From contig NZ_JARNTX010000002.1 of the NCBI RefSeq assembly GCF_029433095.1, positions 1,178,001-1,242,000 on the forward strand: a stretch of 64,000 nucleotides of DNA. The letters run 5' to 3'. Origin of the DNA: Hymenobacter sp. YC55. Its GTDB lineage: Bacteria > Bacteroidota > Bacteroidia > Cytophagales > Hymenobacteraceae. Numbering within the stretch: position 1 is the first letter of the stretch; every line of letters begins with the position of its first letter. Both the position numbers and the translations under genes were made by a program. This document shows, in pieces, positions 16,707 to 24,778 of this stretch. Below the pieces are notes generated by a model that was given only the letters and a program-made list of their open reading frames with translations, ran no database searches and was not told where the DNA came from.

Positions 16707-17723
16707 TTATTTGCCGGCAGCTGGAGTTGCAGAGTTACTGTCCAAGATCTTGAGCAACTCGTTGAGCTTGGGCGTGAGAATGATTTCGGTACGGCGGTTC
16801 AGCGCCTTATTGGCGGGCGTATCGTTGGCGGCTACCGGTACGTACTGCGAGCGGCCCGAAGCGGTAACGCGGGCAGCTGGTATGCCGCCCGTGGTTAGTA
16901 GCCGGGCAATTTCTGTGGCGCGTAGTACGCTCAGGTCCCAGTTGTCTTGCATGGCAGCCGTGGGGCGGCTGAAGGGCACGTTGTCGGTGTGGCCTTCCAC
17001 TACCACGTTCACGTCGGGTTGGGCCTTGAGCGCAACAGCCAGTTGCTTGAGGGCCTCCTGGCCTTTAGGGTCCACTTTGGTGGAGCCGGTTTTGAAGAGC
17101 AGCTGCTCGGAGAGCGAAACGTATACTTTACCATCCTTCATCTTCACCTGCAAATCGGTGCCTTGGAAGCCGCGGAGGGCATTGGCTACGCTGGCTCGCA
17201 GGTCGTTTACGGCTTTATCTTTTTCAGCTAACGCCTTTTCCAACTCGGTCAGGCGGGCTTCACGAGTTTGCAGGTCGGCACTCAGCTTGTCCATAGCTGC
17301 CCGGTTCTTCTTTAGCGAAGTGTCTAGCTCACCAAGCTCAGCTTCGCGGCGAGCCAAGTCCTGGGCCACCTTATTGTAGTCCGACGATTTGTTGGCTAGC
17401 TCCCGGTCGCTGTTTTTGAGTAGCTTGTCGTAGCTGTCGGTGAGTTGAGCGTAAAGTTGGCGGGTTCGGCGCAGGGCGTTGCCGGTCTGGGTAGAGTCGT
17501 CGGTGAGGCGTTTGTTGTCGAGGTGCAACTGGTTTATCTCCTCGGTAGCTTTTTTGAGTTCGGCCACTGCGAGGCGATGCTGGCGCTCGGCGTCGGCTTT
17601 GCTTTGCTCCGTAGAGGCTTGGCGGGCTTTGAGGTCTTCGTAGCGCTTAGAGGGTACGCAGCCAGGTAGCAGGGTGGCAGCAGTCAGAGCAAAAGCTAGT
17701 AGACTAGTAGAAGAATTTTTCAC
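16707..17723 (-). CDS. OmpA-family lipoprotein with coiled coil (MotB-like C-terminus)
   Basis: A 338-residue peptidoglycan-binding lipoprotein. The N-terminus has a lipobox ending TLLPGC. Residues about 28-180 form a long coiled coil (KARQASTEQSKADAERQHR through LTELEKALAEKDKAVNDLR). The C-terminal OmpA domain (about 200-325) carries LLFKTGSTKVDPKGQEAL, VVEGHTDNVPFS and ALNRRTEIILTPKL; the NRRTEI residues bind diaminopimelate. The HTDNVPF and MQDNWDLS features resemble MotB-type proteins. It likely tethers the outer membrane to peptidoglycan at a distance. The frame starts at GTG (17721-17723) just before the signal peptide. Confidence 0.87.
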   Translation of the reverse strand: MKNSSTSLLAFALTAATLLPGCVPSKRYEDLKARQASTEQSKADAERQHRLAVAELKKATEEINQLHLDNKRLTDDSTQTGNALRRTRQLYAQLTDSYDKLLKNSDRELANKSSDYNKVAQDLARREAELGELDTSLKKNRAAMDKLSADLQTREARLTELEKALAEKDKAVNDLRASVANALRGFQGTDLQVKMKDGKVYVSLSEQLLFKTGSTKVDPKGQEALKQLAVALKAQPDVNVVVEGHTDNVPFSRPTAAMQDNWDLSVLRATEIARLLTTGGIPAARVTASGRSQYVPVAANDTPANKALNRRTEIILTPKLNELLKILDSNSATPAAGK

Positions 17724-18341
17724 AGAAAAGACGAAGGTGAAAATCGAAGGTTAATGGGTGGCGTACACCAGAGGAATTTTCCCGCGGCAAGGTACTCAGG
17801 GACTGGTTGATGTTACAACGCAGCCCGACAATCGACGGGTTTTCAAGCTATATTTGATCTTGTTTTGCCGCAGCTCGTTCAAGTCATATTTAATGCTGCA
17901 CGTCGTGTGCCACCGCCAAGCACGAAACCTTGCCAACGAAAAGCCCACCGGTCTGATCCGCCACTGGCTAGCCAACTTTATATGGGCCTGATTAGCCTCT
18001 TAAATTCAAGTGGTAAAAGCACAAGCAAAGGTCAACGAGAAGCATCCAGCAAAACCGCTATGTTGAACGAGCAGGCCAACAGAGCCTAATTTTTGGTTGC
18101 AAGCTTTCCAAGTTCTTATCACTAAAGGTGTAAGTCCGTAAAAAACATCTAGATCAGATATGCCGCCGAATGGTGCCATTGCGTTGGCTTAGGTACAAAA
18201 TGGAAAGCAACCAGTAACAAGTAGTGAGATACTACTGATTAGTTCCTGCATCTTTGCCGCAGAATGCCCGGCACTCACCGAGTGAAGTGCTGCGGCCCCA
18301 ACTATTGTCTCATACTCAGTACCCATACTCAATACCAAAAA
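17724..18341. other. Intergenic region upstream of accD, no gene called
   Basis: About 620 bases between divergently transcribed genes. Two short frames on the plus strand (77 and 74 codons) overlap each other and show no recognisable features, so I do not call them. The stretch before 18342 contains a near-match to the -7 box (CATCTTTG, about 18248-18255) that may serve accD. Confidence 0.5.
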
Positions 18342-19232
18342 ATGTCTTGGTTTAAGCGCGTAGAGAAAGGTATCGTCACGCCGACGGAAGAGAAAAAGGA
18401 AACCCCGGACGGCTTGTGGCACAAGTGCCCCGAGTGTAAAACGGTGGCTACCATGGCCGAGCACAAGCGCCTGCTCTACACTTGCGGCAATTGCAACCAC
18501 CACGAGCGGATCGACGCCGCCGAATATTTCGAATTTCTTTTTGACGGGGGCCAGTTTGTAGAGCTAGATGCTGAAATGCATTCCGCTGACCCCCTGCATT
18601 TTGTGGATACCAAGGCGTATCCCCAGCGCTTGTCGGCCACCGAAAAAGTAACGGGCCTGACCGATGCTGTCCGCACCGCCCACGGCCAGCTCAACGGCTT
18701 GGAACTGGTGGTAGCAGCCATGGATTTTCGCTTCATTGGGGGCTCTATGGGCTCCGTGGTAGGCGAAAAAATTGCCCGCGCCATCGATTATGCCCGGCAA
18801 CATCGGTTGCCTTTCCTCATGATTTCGCGCTCGGGTGGAGCCCGCATGATGGAAGCCGGTTTCTCGCTGATGCAAATGGCTAAAACGTCGGCCAAGCTTG
18901 CGTTGCTTTCCGAAGCGGGGCTACCTTATATTTCCTTGCTCACTGACCCCACTACCGGGGGGGTTACGGCCTCTTTTGCCATGCTCGGCGACTTTAATAT
19001 TGCAGAGCCAGGCGCCCTTATTGGATTTGCTGGTCCGCGCGTTATCAAGGAAACCATTGGCAAAGACTTGCCCAAAGGATTTCAGAGCGCCGAGTTTGTG
19101 CTGGAGCACGGCTTCCTCGATTTTATTGTCGACCGCAAAGAACTGAAATCCCGCCTCACCGACCTGCTTGCTATGCTGCGTCCGACCGAGGTGACATCGA
19201 AAGCCAGTACGAAGTCTGCACAACAGGTTTAA
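18342..19232 (+). CDS. accD: Acetyl-CoA carboxylase carboxyltransferase subunit beta
   Basis: A 296-residue subunit of acetyl-CoA carboxylase. With AccA it transfers the carboxyl group from biotin to acetyl-CoA to form malonyl-CoA, the first committed step of fatty acid synthesis. The N-terminal zinc ribbon is intact (CPEC and CGNC, 15 residues apart). The carboxyltransferase crotonase-like fold shows GGSMGSVVGEKIARAIDYA, ISRSGGARMMEAG, LTDPTTGGVTASFAMLGD and GFAGPRVIKETIG. The ATG at 18342 (MSWFKRVEKGI) matches the family start; the frame extends upstream to 18264 without support. Single gene with its own terminator. Confidence 0.96.
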   Translation: MSWFKRVEKGIVTPTEEKKETPDGLWHKCPECKTVATMAEHKRLLYTCGNCNHHERIDAAEYFEFLFDGGQFVELDAEMHSADPLHFVDTKAYPQRLSATEKVTGLTDAVRTAHGQLNGLELVVAAMDFRFIGGSMGSVVGEKIARAIDYARQHRLPFLMISRSGGARMMEAGFSLMQMAKTSAKLALLSEAGLPYISLLTDPTTGGVTASFAMLGDFNIAEPGALIGFAGPRVIKETIGKDLPKGFQSAEFVLEHGFLDFIVDRKELKSRLTDLLAMLRPTEVTSKASTKSAQQV

Positions 19233-19255
19233 AAGCCGGCACGCTTCTTGGAAAG

Positions 19256-19292
19256 ACCTGCCCGACCCGCACTAGCGCGGGTTAGGCAGGTT
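19256..19292 (+). terminator. Terminator of accD
   Basis: Imperfect long hairpin: acctgcc and acccgc on the 5' side pair with gcgggt and ggcaggt on the 3' side, followed by ttgcttgttt. Confidence 0.7.
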
Positions 19293-19422
19293 TGCTTGTT
19301 TATGGGCCAATAAGAACCACCTTGACTTTGGCCCGAGCAGCTGCCTTAGCAAACATTTTTTCAGCAAGTACAGTAAGCACGCTCGTTACCCTCACTCTCA
19401 CCATTCCACCAAGTTCACTTCG

Positions 19423-20163
19423 ATGAAAACCCCTAAGTCACTTTTGTCTTTGTTTATGGCGCTGACGCTGCTTCTTGGCTCGTGCGCTACCACTCGCAAC
19501 CCCAACATTCCGGATGCTCCGACTGGCAACGGTACCGGCCCTCGCAAGACGGGCATGAGCAAAACGGCTAAAGGAGGCTTGCTCGGTGCCGGCGGTGGTG
19601 CTGTAGTTGGCGGCGTATTGGGCCGCGTAATTGGTGGCAAAAGCGGTACTGCGGCTGGCGCCATCATTGGAGCTGCTGTAGGTGGTTCAGGCGGCGCTCT
19701 GATTGGCCGCAAAATGGACAAGCAAGCCGAAGAGCTGCAGCGCGACATGCAGAACGCTCGTGTGGAGCGCGTAGGCGAAGGCATCAAGATTACCTTCGAC
19801 TCGGGCATCCTCTTCGACACCAACAGCTCTACTCTCCGCTCCGCTTCGCAAACGGAAATCCAGAAGATGGCTGCTGTTCTCCAGAAATATCCTGATACCA
19901 ACGTTTTGGTTGAGGGCCACACCGACAACACCGGTTCGGATGCCATCAATAATCCTCTCTCGCAGCGTCGTGCCCAGGCCGTAGCCGACTATACCACCCA
20001 GCAAGGCGTAGATGCTTCGCGCATTACTACGCAGGGCTATGGTTCGTCGCAGCCGATTGCCGATAACACTACTGAGGCTGGCCGGCAAGCTAACCGTCGG
20101 GTAGAAATTGCTATCTACGCTAACGAGAAGATGAAAAAGGCTGCTGAAAAAGGCACGCTATAA
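19423..20163 (+). CDS. OmpA-family lipoprotein with glycine-zipper domain (YiaD-like)
   Basis: A 246-residue lipoprotein. The lipobox ends LLLGSC (Cys near 21). Residues about 52-98 form a glycine zipper (GGLLGAGGGAVVGGVLG ... AGAIIGAAVGGSGGALIG) that can insert in or span the membrane. The OmpA domain follows: ITFDSGILFDTNSSTLRS, VLVEGHTDNTGSDAINNPLSQRRAQAV and QANRRVEIAI, with the peptidoglycan-binding Asp and Arg present. It is closely related to the gene at 20800, including near-identical DNA over the zipper. It likely links the envelope to peptidoglycan. Confidence 0.9.
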   Translation: MKTPKSLLSLFMALTLLLGSCATTRNPNIPDAPTGNGTGPRKTGMSKTAKGGLLGAGGGAVVGGVLGRVIGGKSGTAAGAIIGAAVGGSGGALIGRKMDKQAEELQRDMQNARVERVGEGIKITFDSGILFDTNSSTLRSASQTEIQKMAAVLQKYPDTNVLVEGHTDNTGSDAINNPLSQRRAQAVADYTTQQGVDASRITTQGYGSSQPIADNTTEAGRQANRRVEIAIYANEKMKKAAEKGTL

Positions 20164-20186
20164 CCCCTTCTTTGTTAACGCAAAGC

Positions 20187-20217
20187 AAAAGACCGCACTA
20201 ATGGTGCGGTCTTTTTT
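20187..20217 (+). terminator. Terminator of the OmpA lipoprotein gene
   Basis: aaaagaccgcac (20187-20198) and gtgcggtctttt (20204-20215) with a 5-nt loop, followed by further T residues. Confidence 0.85.
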
Positions 20218-20799
20218 GTGGTAGCAGGTTGAAGCAGTCGGGGGCAACTATGCATCGGTACTGCTTCACTTTTTTAGATGTGAGCTTGTGTCTAGTGTCG
20301 CCTAGGCATTCAGACGAGCTCAAGACACATGCTGCTTTGCGTAGCCCAACGCGCCAAGAAATGCAGTGCGTATGATATGCCCATATTTCGATAACGTGGC
20401 GTAGCAAATACACACTCTAGAATATCTGTTGCGGTTTATAATCTAATAAATTAAATCAGCTACAATAATATTGGCTTGTAAATAGTACTATGTTATAAAA
20501 AAATAATAATCATTCTTTGTTAGCTAATTTTGTGTGAGTTTATTTTCTAAGAAATAATATACCAAAATCTGACACGAGGCGTTTTTGTAACTTAAATAAA
20601 TCTTCGAAAGTAACACAGGAGGCGCTTTTTAGGGGCTTTTTAGTTGTTTGCAGGAGTTTTTTGAAATTTTGGCAAGGTGGTTGCAAAGAAATTGGTAGTC
20701 GGCCCGTTGGTTGATTCTACTTATTATCTTCGGGCCGATTTAACACTTTTCATTTCCGTTCTCATTTCCTAATTCCGAAACTCCTTTAACCTTTTTATC
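20218..20799. other. AT-rich intergenic region between the two OmpA paralogues
   Basis: About 580 bases with no gene. The segment 20400-20640 is strikingly AT-rich (runs such as taaaaaaataataa) compared with the coding DNA on either side. The stretch nearest 20799 presumably holds the promoter of the second paralogue. Confidence 0.5.
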
Positions 20800-21516
20800 A
20801 TGAAAAACTTACGTTCCTTTTTCCTTATGTTGCTGGCTCTGCTGATGGTAGGTACCAGCACTGTGCAAGCACAAACGACTACTGAAACCACTACCACCAA
20901 GAAGCCTTGGAGCAAAACTGCTAAAGGCGGTATTATCGGTGGTCTGGGCGGCGCTGCCGCTGGTGGCGTATTGGGCCGCGTAATTGGTGGCAAAAGCGGT
21001 ACTGCTAAAGGTGCCATCATTGGTGCTGCTGTAGGTGGTGCCGGTGGCGCTCTGATTGGCCGCCGGATGGACAAGCAGGCTGCTGAACTGAAGAAGGAAA
21101 TGGCTGGCGCTAAAGTGGAGCGCGTGGGCGAAGGCATCAAAATCACCTTCGACTCGGGCTTGCTCTTCGCCAAGAATTCGGCTGCTCTAACTTCTGCTGC
21201 TCAAGAGAACATCAAAGAGTTGGCTCAAACCCTCATCAAGTACGGTGACACCAACGTTATCGTAGAAGGCCACACCGACAACACCGGTACCGACGCTATC
21301 AACGATCCTCTTTCGCAGCGTCGTGCACAGGCAGTAGCCAACTACACGCAGCAGCAGGGTGTTGATGCTTCGCGCTTCACCGTAACGGGCTACGGCTCGA
21401 AGCAGCCAATTGCCGACAACTCCACAGAGGCTGGCCGCATTGCTAACCGTCGGGTAGAAGTTGCCATCTTCGCCAACGATAAACTGAAGAAGGCTGCCGA
21501 GAAAGGCACTATCTAA
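20800..21516 (+). CDS. OmpA-family protein with glycine-zipper domain, non-lipidated paralogue
   Basis: A 238-residue paralogue of the protein at 19423. The N-terminus is an ordinary signal peptide (FFLMLLALLMVGTSTVQAQ) without a lipobox cysteine, so it should be soluble in the periplasm or inserted by its glycine zipper (GGIIGGLGGAAAGGVLG ... GAIIGAAVGGAGGALIG). The OmpA domain (ITFDSGLLFAKNSAALTS, VIVEGHTDNTGTDAINDPLS, IANRRVEVAI) keeps the peptidoglycan-binding residues. The pair arose by duplication; the different anchors suggest divided roles. A strong terminator follows. Confidence 0.9.
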   Translation: MKNLRSFFLMLLALLMVGTSTVQAQTTTETTTTKKPWSKTAKGGIIGGLGGAAAGGVLGRVIGGKSGTAKGAIIGAAVGGAGGALIGRRMDKQAAELKKEMAGAKVERVGEGIKITFDSGLLFAKNSAALTSAAQENIKELAQTLIKYGDTNVIVEGHTDNTGTDAINDPLSQRRAQAVANYTQQQGVDASRFTVTGYGSKQPIADNSTEAGRIANRRVEVAIFANDKLKKAAEKGTI

Positions 21517-21565
21517 TCGCTTGATAAGCAACAGTTAGTGTTTACCTGTTGATCGTCAGCTATTC

Positions 21566-21614
21566 TAAACAGTACGGCCCCGCTACCTACTTGGTGGCGG
21601 GGCCGTACTGTTTA
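21566..21614 (+). terminator. Terminator of the second glycine-zipper OmpA gene
   Basis: taaacagtacggccccgc (21566-21583) and gcggggccgtactgttta (21597-21614) form a perfect 18-bp stem. Confidence 0.85.
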
Positions 21615-21656
21615 GTACCAATGGCAGATTGTTAAACAATAAATAGTAGCTGTTAA

Positions 21657-22415
21657 ATGGATTACGCCTCGCCGCCTGCTGTAAAAACCTGGGAAAACCA
21701 CCTCATCCTGAATACCTTCTTCGATCCTTTGACGCTGGATCAACCGCGCCGTACGCCCATGCGGGAGTTGATTTCCACTATTCTGTCGCACCGCACTACC
21801 CATGCCGACGAGGAACTAGCCTACGACCGAATGCTTGAAGCTTTCGGTGACTGGGCTGGGGTGCTGGCGGCTCCTACCGCCGACCTGGCGCACGCCATCC
21901 GTACCACCCGCTGGCCCGATACCCAAGCACCTCGTATTCAGGAAGTGCTACGCCGCATTCAGGCCCAGACCGGCGGCGACTTTCACCTCGATTTTCTGGC
22001 TGATTGGCCAGTGGAACAGGGCATGACCTGGCTGACTGATATGCCCGGTATTGGTTTGAAAACGGCTTCCTTGGTACTGCTGTTTAACTTCCATAAACCT
22101 GTGCTGCCCGTTGATACTCACGTGCACCGCATTGCGCAGCGCGTGGGCATGATTGGGCCTAAGGCTTCGGCCGATAAGGCGCATCAGGTGTTGCTAGAGC
22201 AATTGCCAAAAGACCCGCTGGTGCTGCTGAATTTTCATAAGCATAACTACTGGCACGGGCAACGCATTTGCCTTTTCGCTAAGCCCGACTGCGCCAAATG
22301 CCCACTAAAAACCTTCTGCAACTACTACCTCGAACACTACGGCCCGGCCACGGCCGAAGCCATTGCCGCTACGCCCATCAAGTGGGACAAAGCTTGGGGT
22401 GCGCTACCGCATTAA
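21657..22415 (+). CDS. nth: Endonuclease III (HhH-GPD DNA glycosylase)
   Basis: A 252-residue base-excision-repair enzyme that removes oxidised pyrimidines and nicks the abasic site. The helix-hairpin-helix is LTDMPGIGLKTASLVLL, with the catalytic lysine present, and the catalytic aspartate is in LPVDTHVHRIAQRVG. The C-terminal four-cysteine [4Fe-4S] loop is intact (C-x6-C-x2-C-x5-C within ICLFAKPDCAKCPLKTFC). It is somewhat longer than the E. coli enzyme (211 residues) owing to N- and C-terminal additions. It is isolated from the upstream OmpA gene by a terminator. Confidence 0.88.
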   Translation: MDYASPPAVKTWENHLILNTFFDPLTLDQPRRTPMRELISTILSHRTTHADEELAYDRMLEAFGDWAGVLAAPTADLAHAIRTTRWPDTQAPRIQEVLRRIQAQTGGDFHLDFLADWPVEQGMTWLTDMPGIGLKTASLVLLFNFHKPVLPVDTHVHRIAQRVGMIGPKASADKAHQVLLEQLPKDPLVLLNFHKHNYWHGQRICLFAKPDCAKCPLKTFCNYYLEHYGPATAEAIAATPIKWDKAWGALPH

Positions 22416-22548
22416 TAAGCCTCTAGCAGATAGGTCATTACTTCCAACGGCTCGTTGTTCAAATTCTGCCTCAGTCTTCGGTCGTGAAAAAGCTTGTAGT
22501 TTGCAGGTATGTCGACTGGTATCAGAGCAGAAGCCGGCAGCTAAGAAT

Positions 22549-23532
22549 ATGCGTCTCGTTCGTCATCCGGTTCTGTGCAATTACTACGTCACCTATCGGT
22601 GCAATGCGCGGTGCTCGTTCTGCGACATCTGGGAGAAGCCATCACCCTACATTCAACTCGCTGATGTAGAGCGTAACCTGCGCGACCTGAAGCAACTCGG
22701 TGTGTCGGTGGTGGACTTTACAGGTGGCGAGCCGCTGCTGCATCGTCAGATCCATGAGTTTGTGGCACTAGCACACGACATGGGCTTCATTACGACGCTC
22801 ACCACCAACTGCCTACTCTACCCTAAGTATGCAGAAAAGCTACGCGGGAAAGTAGACATGCTGCACTTCTCGCTTGATGCTTCCGAGAAGGAAGTACACG
22901 ACCGAGGCCGCGGCGTGGCCTGCTTTGATTTTGTGTTGGAAAGCATTCGGGTGGCGCGAGAGCTAGGCGAGCGGCCTGACATCTTGTTCACGGTTTTTCG
23001 CGAAAACCTCGCAGACTTGGAAGCAGTGTACCGGGACATCGCGCAGCCCAATCAGCTGATGCTGATTTTGAACCCGGCCTTCGAGTATAACAGCGTAGCA
23101 ACCGGCGAACAACTTAGCGCCGAAGAACTAGATTATCTATCGGCGTTTGGGCGGCGCAAGGGCGTGTACCTCAACGAAGCCTTCATCCAATTGCGCCGGG
23201 ACGGAGGCAACCACGTTGCGGCGCCGGTATGCCGAGCTGCCAGCACCACGTTGGTTATTTCGCCGTCCAACGAACTGGTGCTGCCTTGTTACCATTTGGG
23301 CGAGCAGAAATTCCCGATTGAAGGCAACCTATTGAGCCTCTACCAGTCGCCGGCGGTGCAAAGCTTGGCTGCTCTTGAAGGCCGCTTGCCACAGTGCGAA
23401 GGCTGTACAATCAACTGCTATATGCAGCCTAGCTTCGCCGTTGAGACAAGCAAATATTTCTGGCAGGCATTACCCAGTACTTTGAAATACAACATCATTA
23501 AAGGCACTTGGAAGCGGATGCTGGCGCGCTGA
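22549..23532 (+). CDS. Radical SAM protein with SPASM-like C-terminus
   Basis: A 327-residue radical SAM enzyme. The cluster motif CNARCSFC (C-x3-C-x2-C) lies near residue 19, followed by DFTGGEPLLH (SAM-binding GGE). A C-terminal cysteine set (VCRAAS, LPCYHLG, CEGCTINC) suggests a second iron-sulfur site as in SPASM or twitch proteins. Such enzymes modify peptides, sugars or cofactors; no precursor peptide or partner is visible nearby, so the substrate is unknown. The ATG at 22549 was chosen because the longer frame begins inside the nth gene and adds 62 residues without conserved character. Confidence 0.85.
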   Translation: MRLVRHPVLCNYYVTYRCNARCSFCDIWEKPSPYIQLADVERNLRDLKQLGVSVVDFTGGEPLLHRQIHEFVALAHDMGFITTLTTNCLLYPKYAEKLRGKVDMLHFSLDASEKEVHDRGRGVACFDFVLESIRVARELGERPDILFTVFRENLADLEAVYRDIAQPNQLMLILNPAFEYNSVATGEQLSAEELDYLSAFGRRKGVYLNEAFIQLRRDGGNHVAAPVCRAASTTLVISPSNELVLPCYHLGEQKFPIEGNLLSLYQSPAVQSLAALEGRLPQCEGCTINCYMQPSFAVETSKYFWQALPSTLKYNIIKGTWKRMLAR

Positions 23533-23619
23533 ATCGGTGAAATGCGACGCGTTTAAGCGTGCAAGAAATTACTGAGTTAATCTAGGATCATGTGCAGGGC
23601 AAGCTAACCTCAAGCAGCT

Positions 23620-23979
23620 TCAGGAAAAGACGCGGATCGACAGCGGATAGATCCAAAGCTCGCCTTCGTTGGCTTTGATGGCTCCAATGATGGGGAATAG
23701 TAGAGTTAACAGCCCAAGAATGCCAAGCAACGGAAAGCCAACCAATACAAACACCAACATCCCACTGATTGCCCCGTAGATCAGGGCGCTGATTATCCAA
23801 TTGGCCACTACTTTTCCGTGGGCATCAATACCAGGGAGTTCGTTCTTTTTGATCTGCCATAGCACGATGGGCAAGACAAAGCCCGCTCCTGGAACTAGCA
23901 GCCCCGCCAGCAGCGACAGATGCAGAAATGTAGCCCACTGGCGAGTTTCCTGATCGATGGGAAGTAAAGGCTGTGCCAT
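23620..23979 (-). CDS. DUF4870 domain membrane protein
   Basis: A 119-residue membrane protein matching DUF4870 (also called Tic20-like): RQWATFLHLSLLAGLLVPGAGFVLPIVLWQIKKNE, then HGKVVANWIISALIYG and a C-terminal helical hairpin (ILGLLTLLFPIIGAIKANEGE). Three to four membrane segments are expected. The role of the family is not established. The gene is convergent with the radical SAM gene. Confidence 0.87.
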   Translation of the reverse strand: MAQPLLPIDQETRQWATFLHLSLLAGLLVPGAGFVLPIVLWQIKKNELPGIDAHGKVVANWIISALIYGAISGMLVFVLVGFPLLGILGLLTLLFPIIGAIKANEGELWIYPLSIRVFS

Positions 23980-24193
23980 GGAGTAGAAAGAGCTGCGTTA
24001 GTGACAGGTAGCCAGTTAGTAACGCATAAAATAGAAAAGTCTGCATAAAGGCGCAACATGGAGTTTAAGCCCCAAGCAGTCCGCAGCTTGCTCGTCCCGC
24101 TCCGTTCGGCATAGCCAGTTAATACCTTGCTGTCATACTTGCACCTCACGTTGCTCGCGCACCAGATTCATTAGTTCAACATTTCCTTACTAC

Positions 24194-24706
24194 ATGCCCG
24201 CTCTCATTCTTCCCGTTCATGGCATCCTGCCACAGCTAGGAGCCAACTGTTACGTTGCCGACAATGCCACCCTTATTGGCGACGTAGTGCTTGGTCAGGA
24301 TTGTACGGTGTGGTTCAACGCCGTAATTAGGGGCGACGTGCACCGCATCCGCATTGGTGACCAAACCAACATTCAGGATGGAGCCGTGCTGCATTGCACT
24401 TACCAGAAAGCGCCCCTTACTATCGGTTCCCGGGTTAGTATTGGCCATAAAGCTATTGCGCATGGCTGCACCATCGAGGACGATGTACTGATTGGTATGG
24501 GCGCCATTGTGATGGACCATGCCGTAGTAGGCACTGGCTGCATCATTGCGGCCGGAGCCGTGGTACTAGAGAATACACAATGCGAACCTGGCTACCTCTA
24601 CGCCGGCATTCCGGCCCGCCGCATCAAGCCCGTTACCGAGGAGCAGCGCGCAAACTTGAGGCGTACGGCCGATAACTATGTGCTGTACGCTAGTTGGTTG
24701 AAGTAG
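24194..24706 (+). CDS. Gamma-class carbonic anhydrase family protein
   Basis: A 170-residue left-handed beta-helix protein built from hexapeptide repeats (YVADNATLIGDVVLGQDCTVWFNAVIRGD and onward). The three zinc-ligand histidines of the class are present in VLHC, SIGHKAIAHGC. It resembles the short YrdA/PaaY/CaiE-type homologues, many of which show weak or no carbonic anhydrase activity, so activity should not be assumed. It is cytoplasmic, in a single-gene unit ending in a very strong terminator. Confidence 0.9.
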   Translation: MPALILPVHGILPQLGANCYVADNATLIGDVVLGQDCTVWFNAVIRGDVHRIRIGDQTNIQDGAVLHCTYQKAPLTIGSRVSIGHKAIAHGCTIEDDVLIGMGAIVMDHAVVGTGCIIAAGAVVLENTQCEPGYLYAGIPARRIKPVTEEQRANLRRTADNYVLYASWLK

Positions 24707-24711
24707 CAATT

Positions 24712-24760
24712 ACCATAACAAAGAGGCCCCGCATGCTGTGCAGGGCCTCTTTGTTATGGT
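24712..24760. terminator. Bidirectional terminator between carbonic anhydrase and CNNM genes
   Basis: accataacaaagaggccc (24712-24729) and gggcctctttgttatggt (24743-24760) form a perfect 18-bp stem between convergent genes. Confidence 0.9.
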
Positions 24761-24778
24761 AGTCTGGTACAAGCAGGC

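Noticed and set aside
17758..18089. Two overlapping short plus-strand frames
   Set aside because: No recognisable motif, signal or coding bias, and they overlap each other in different frames in a promoter-like region.
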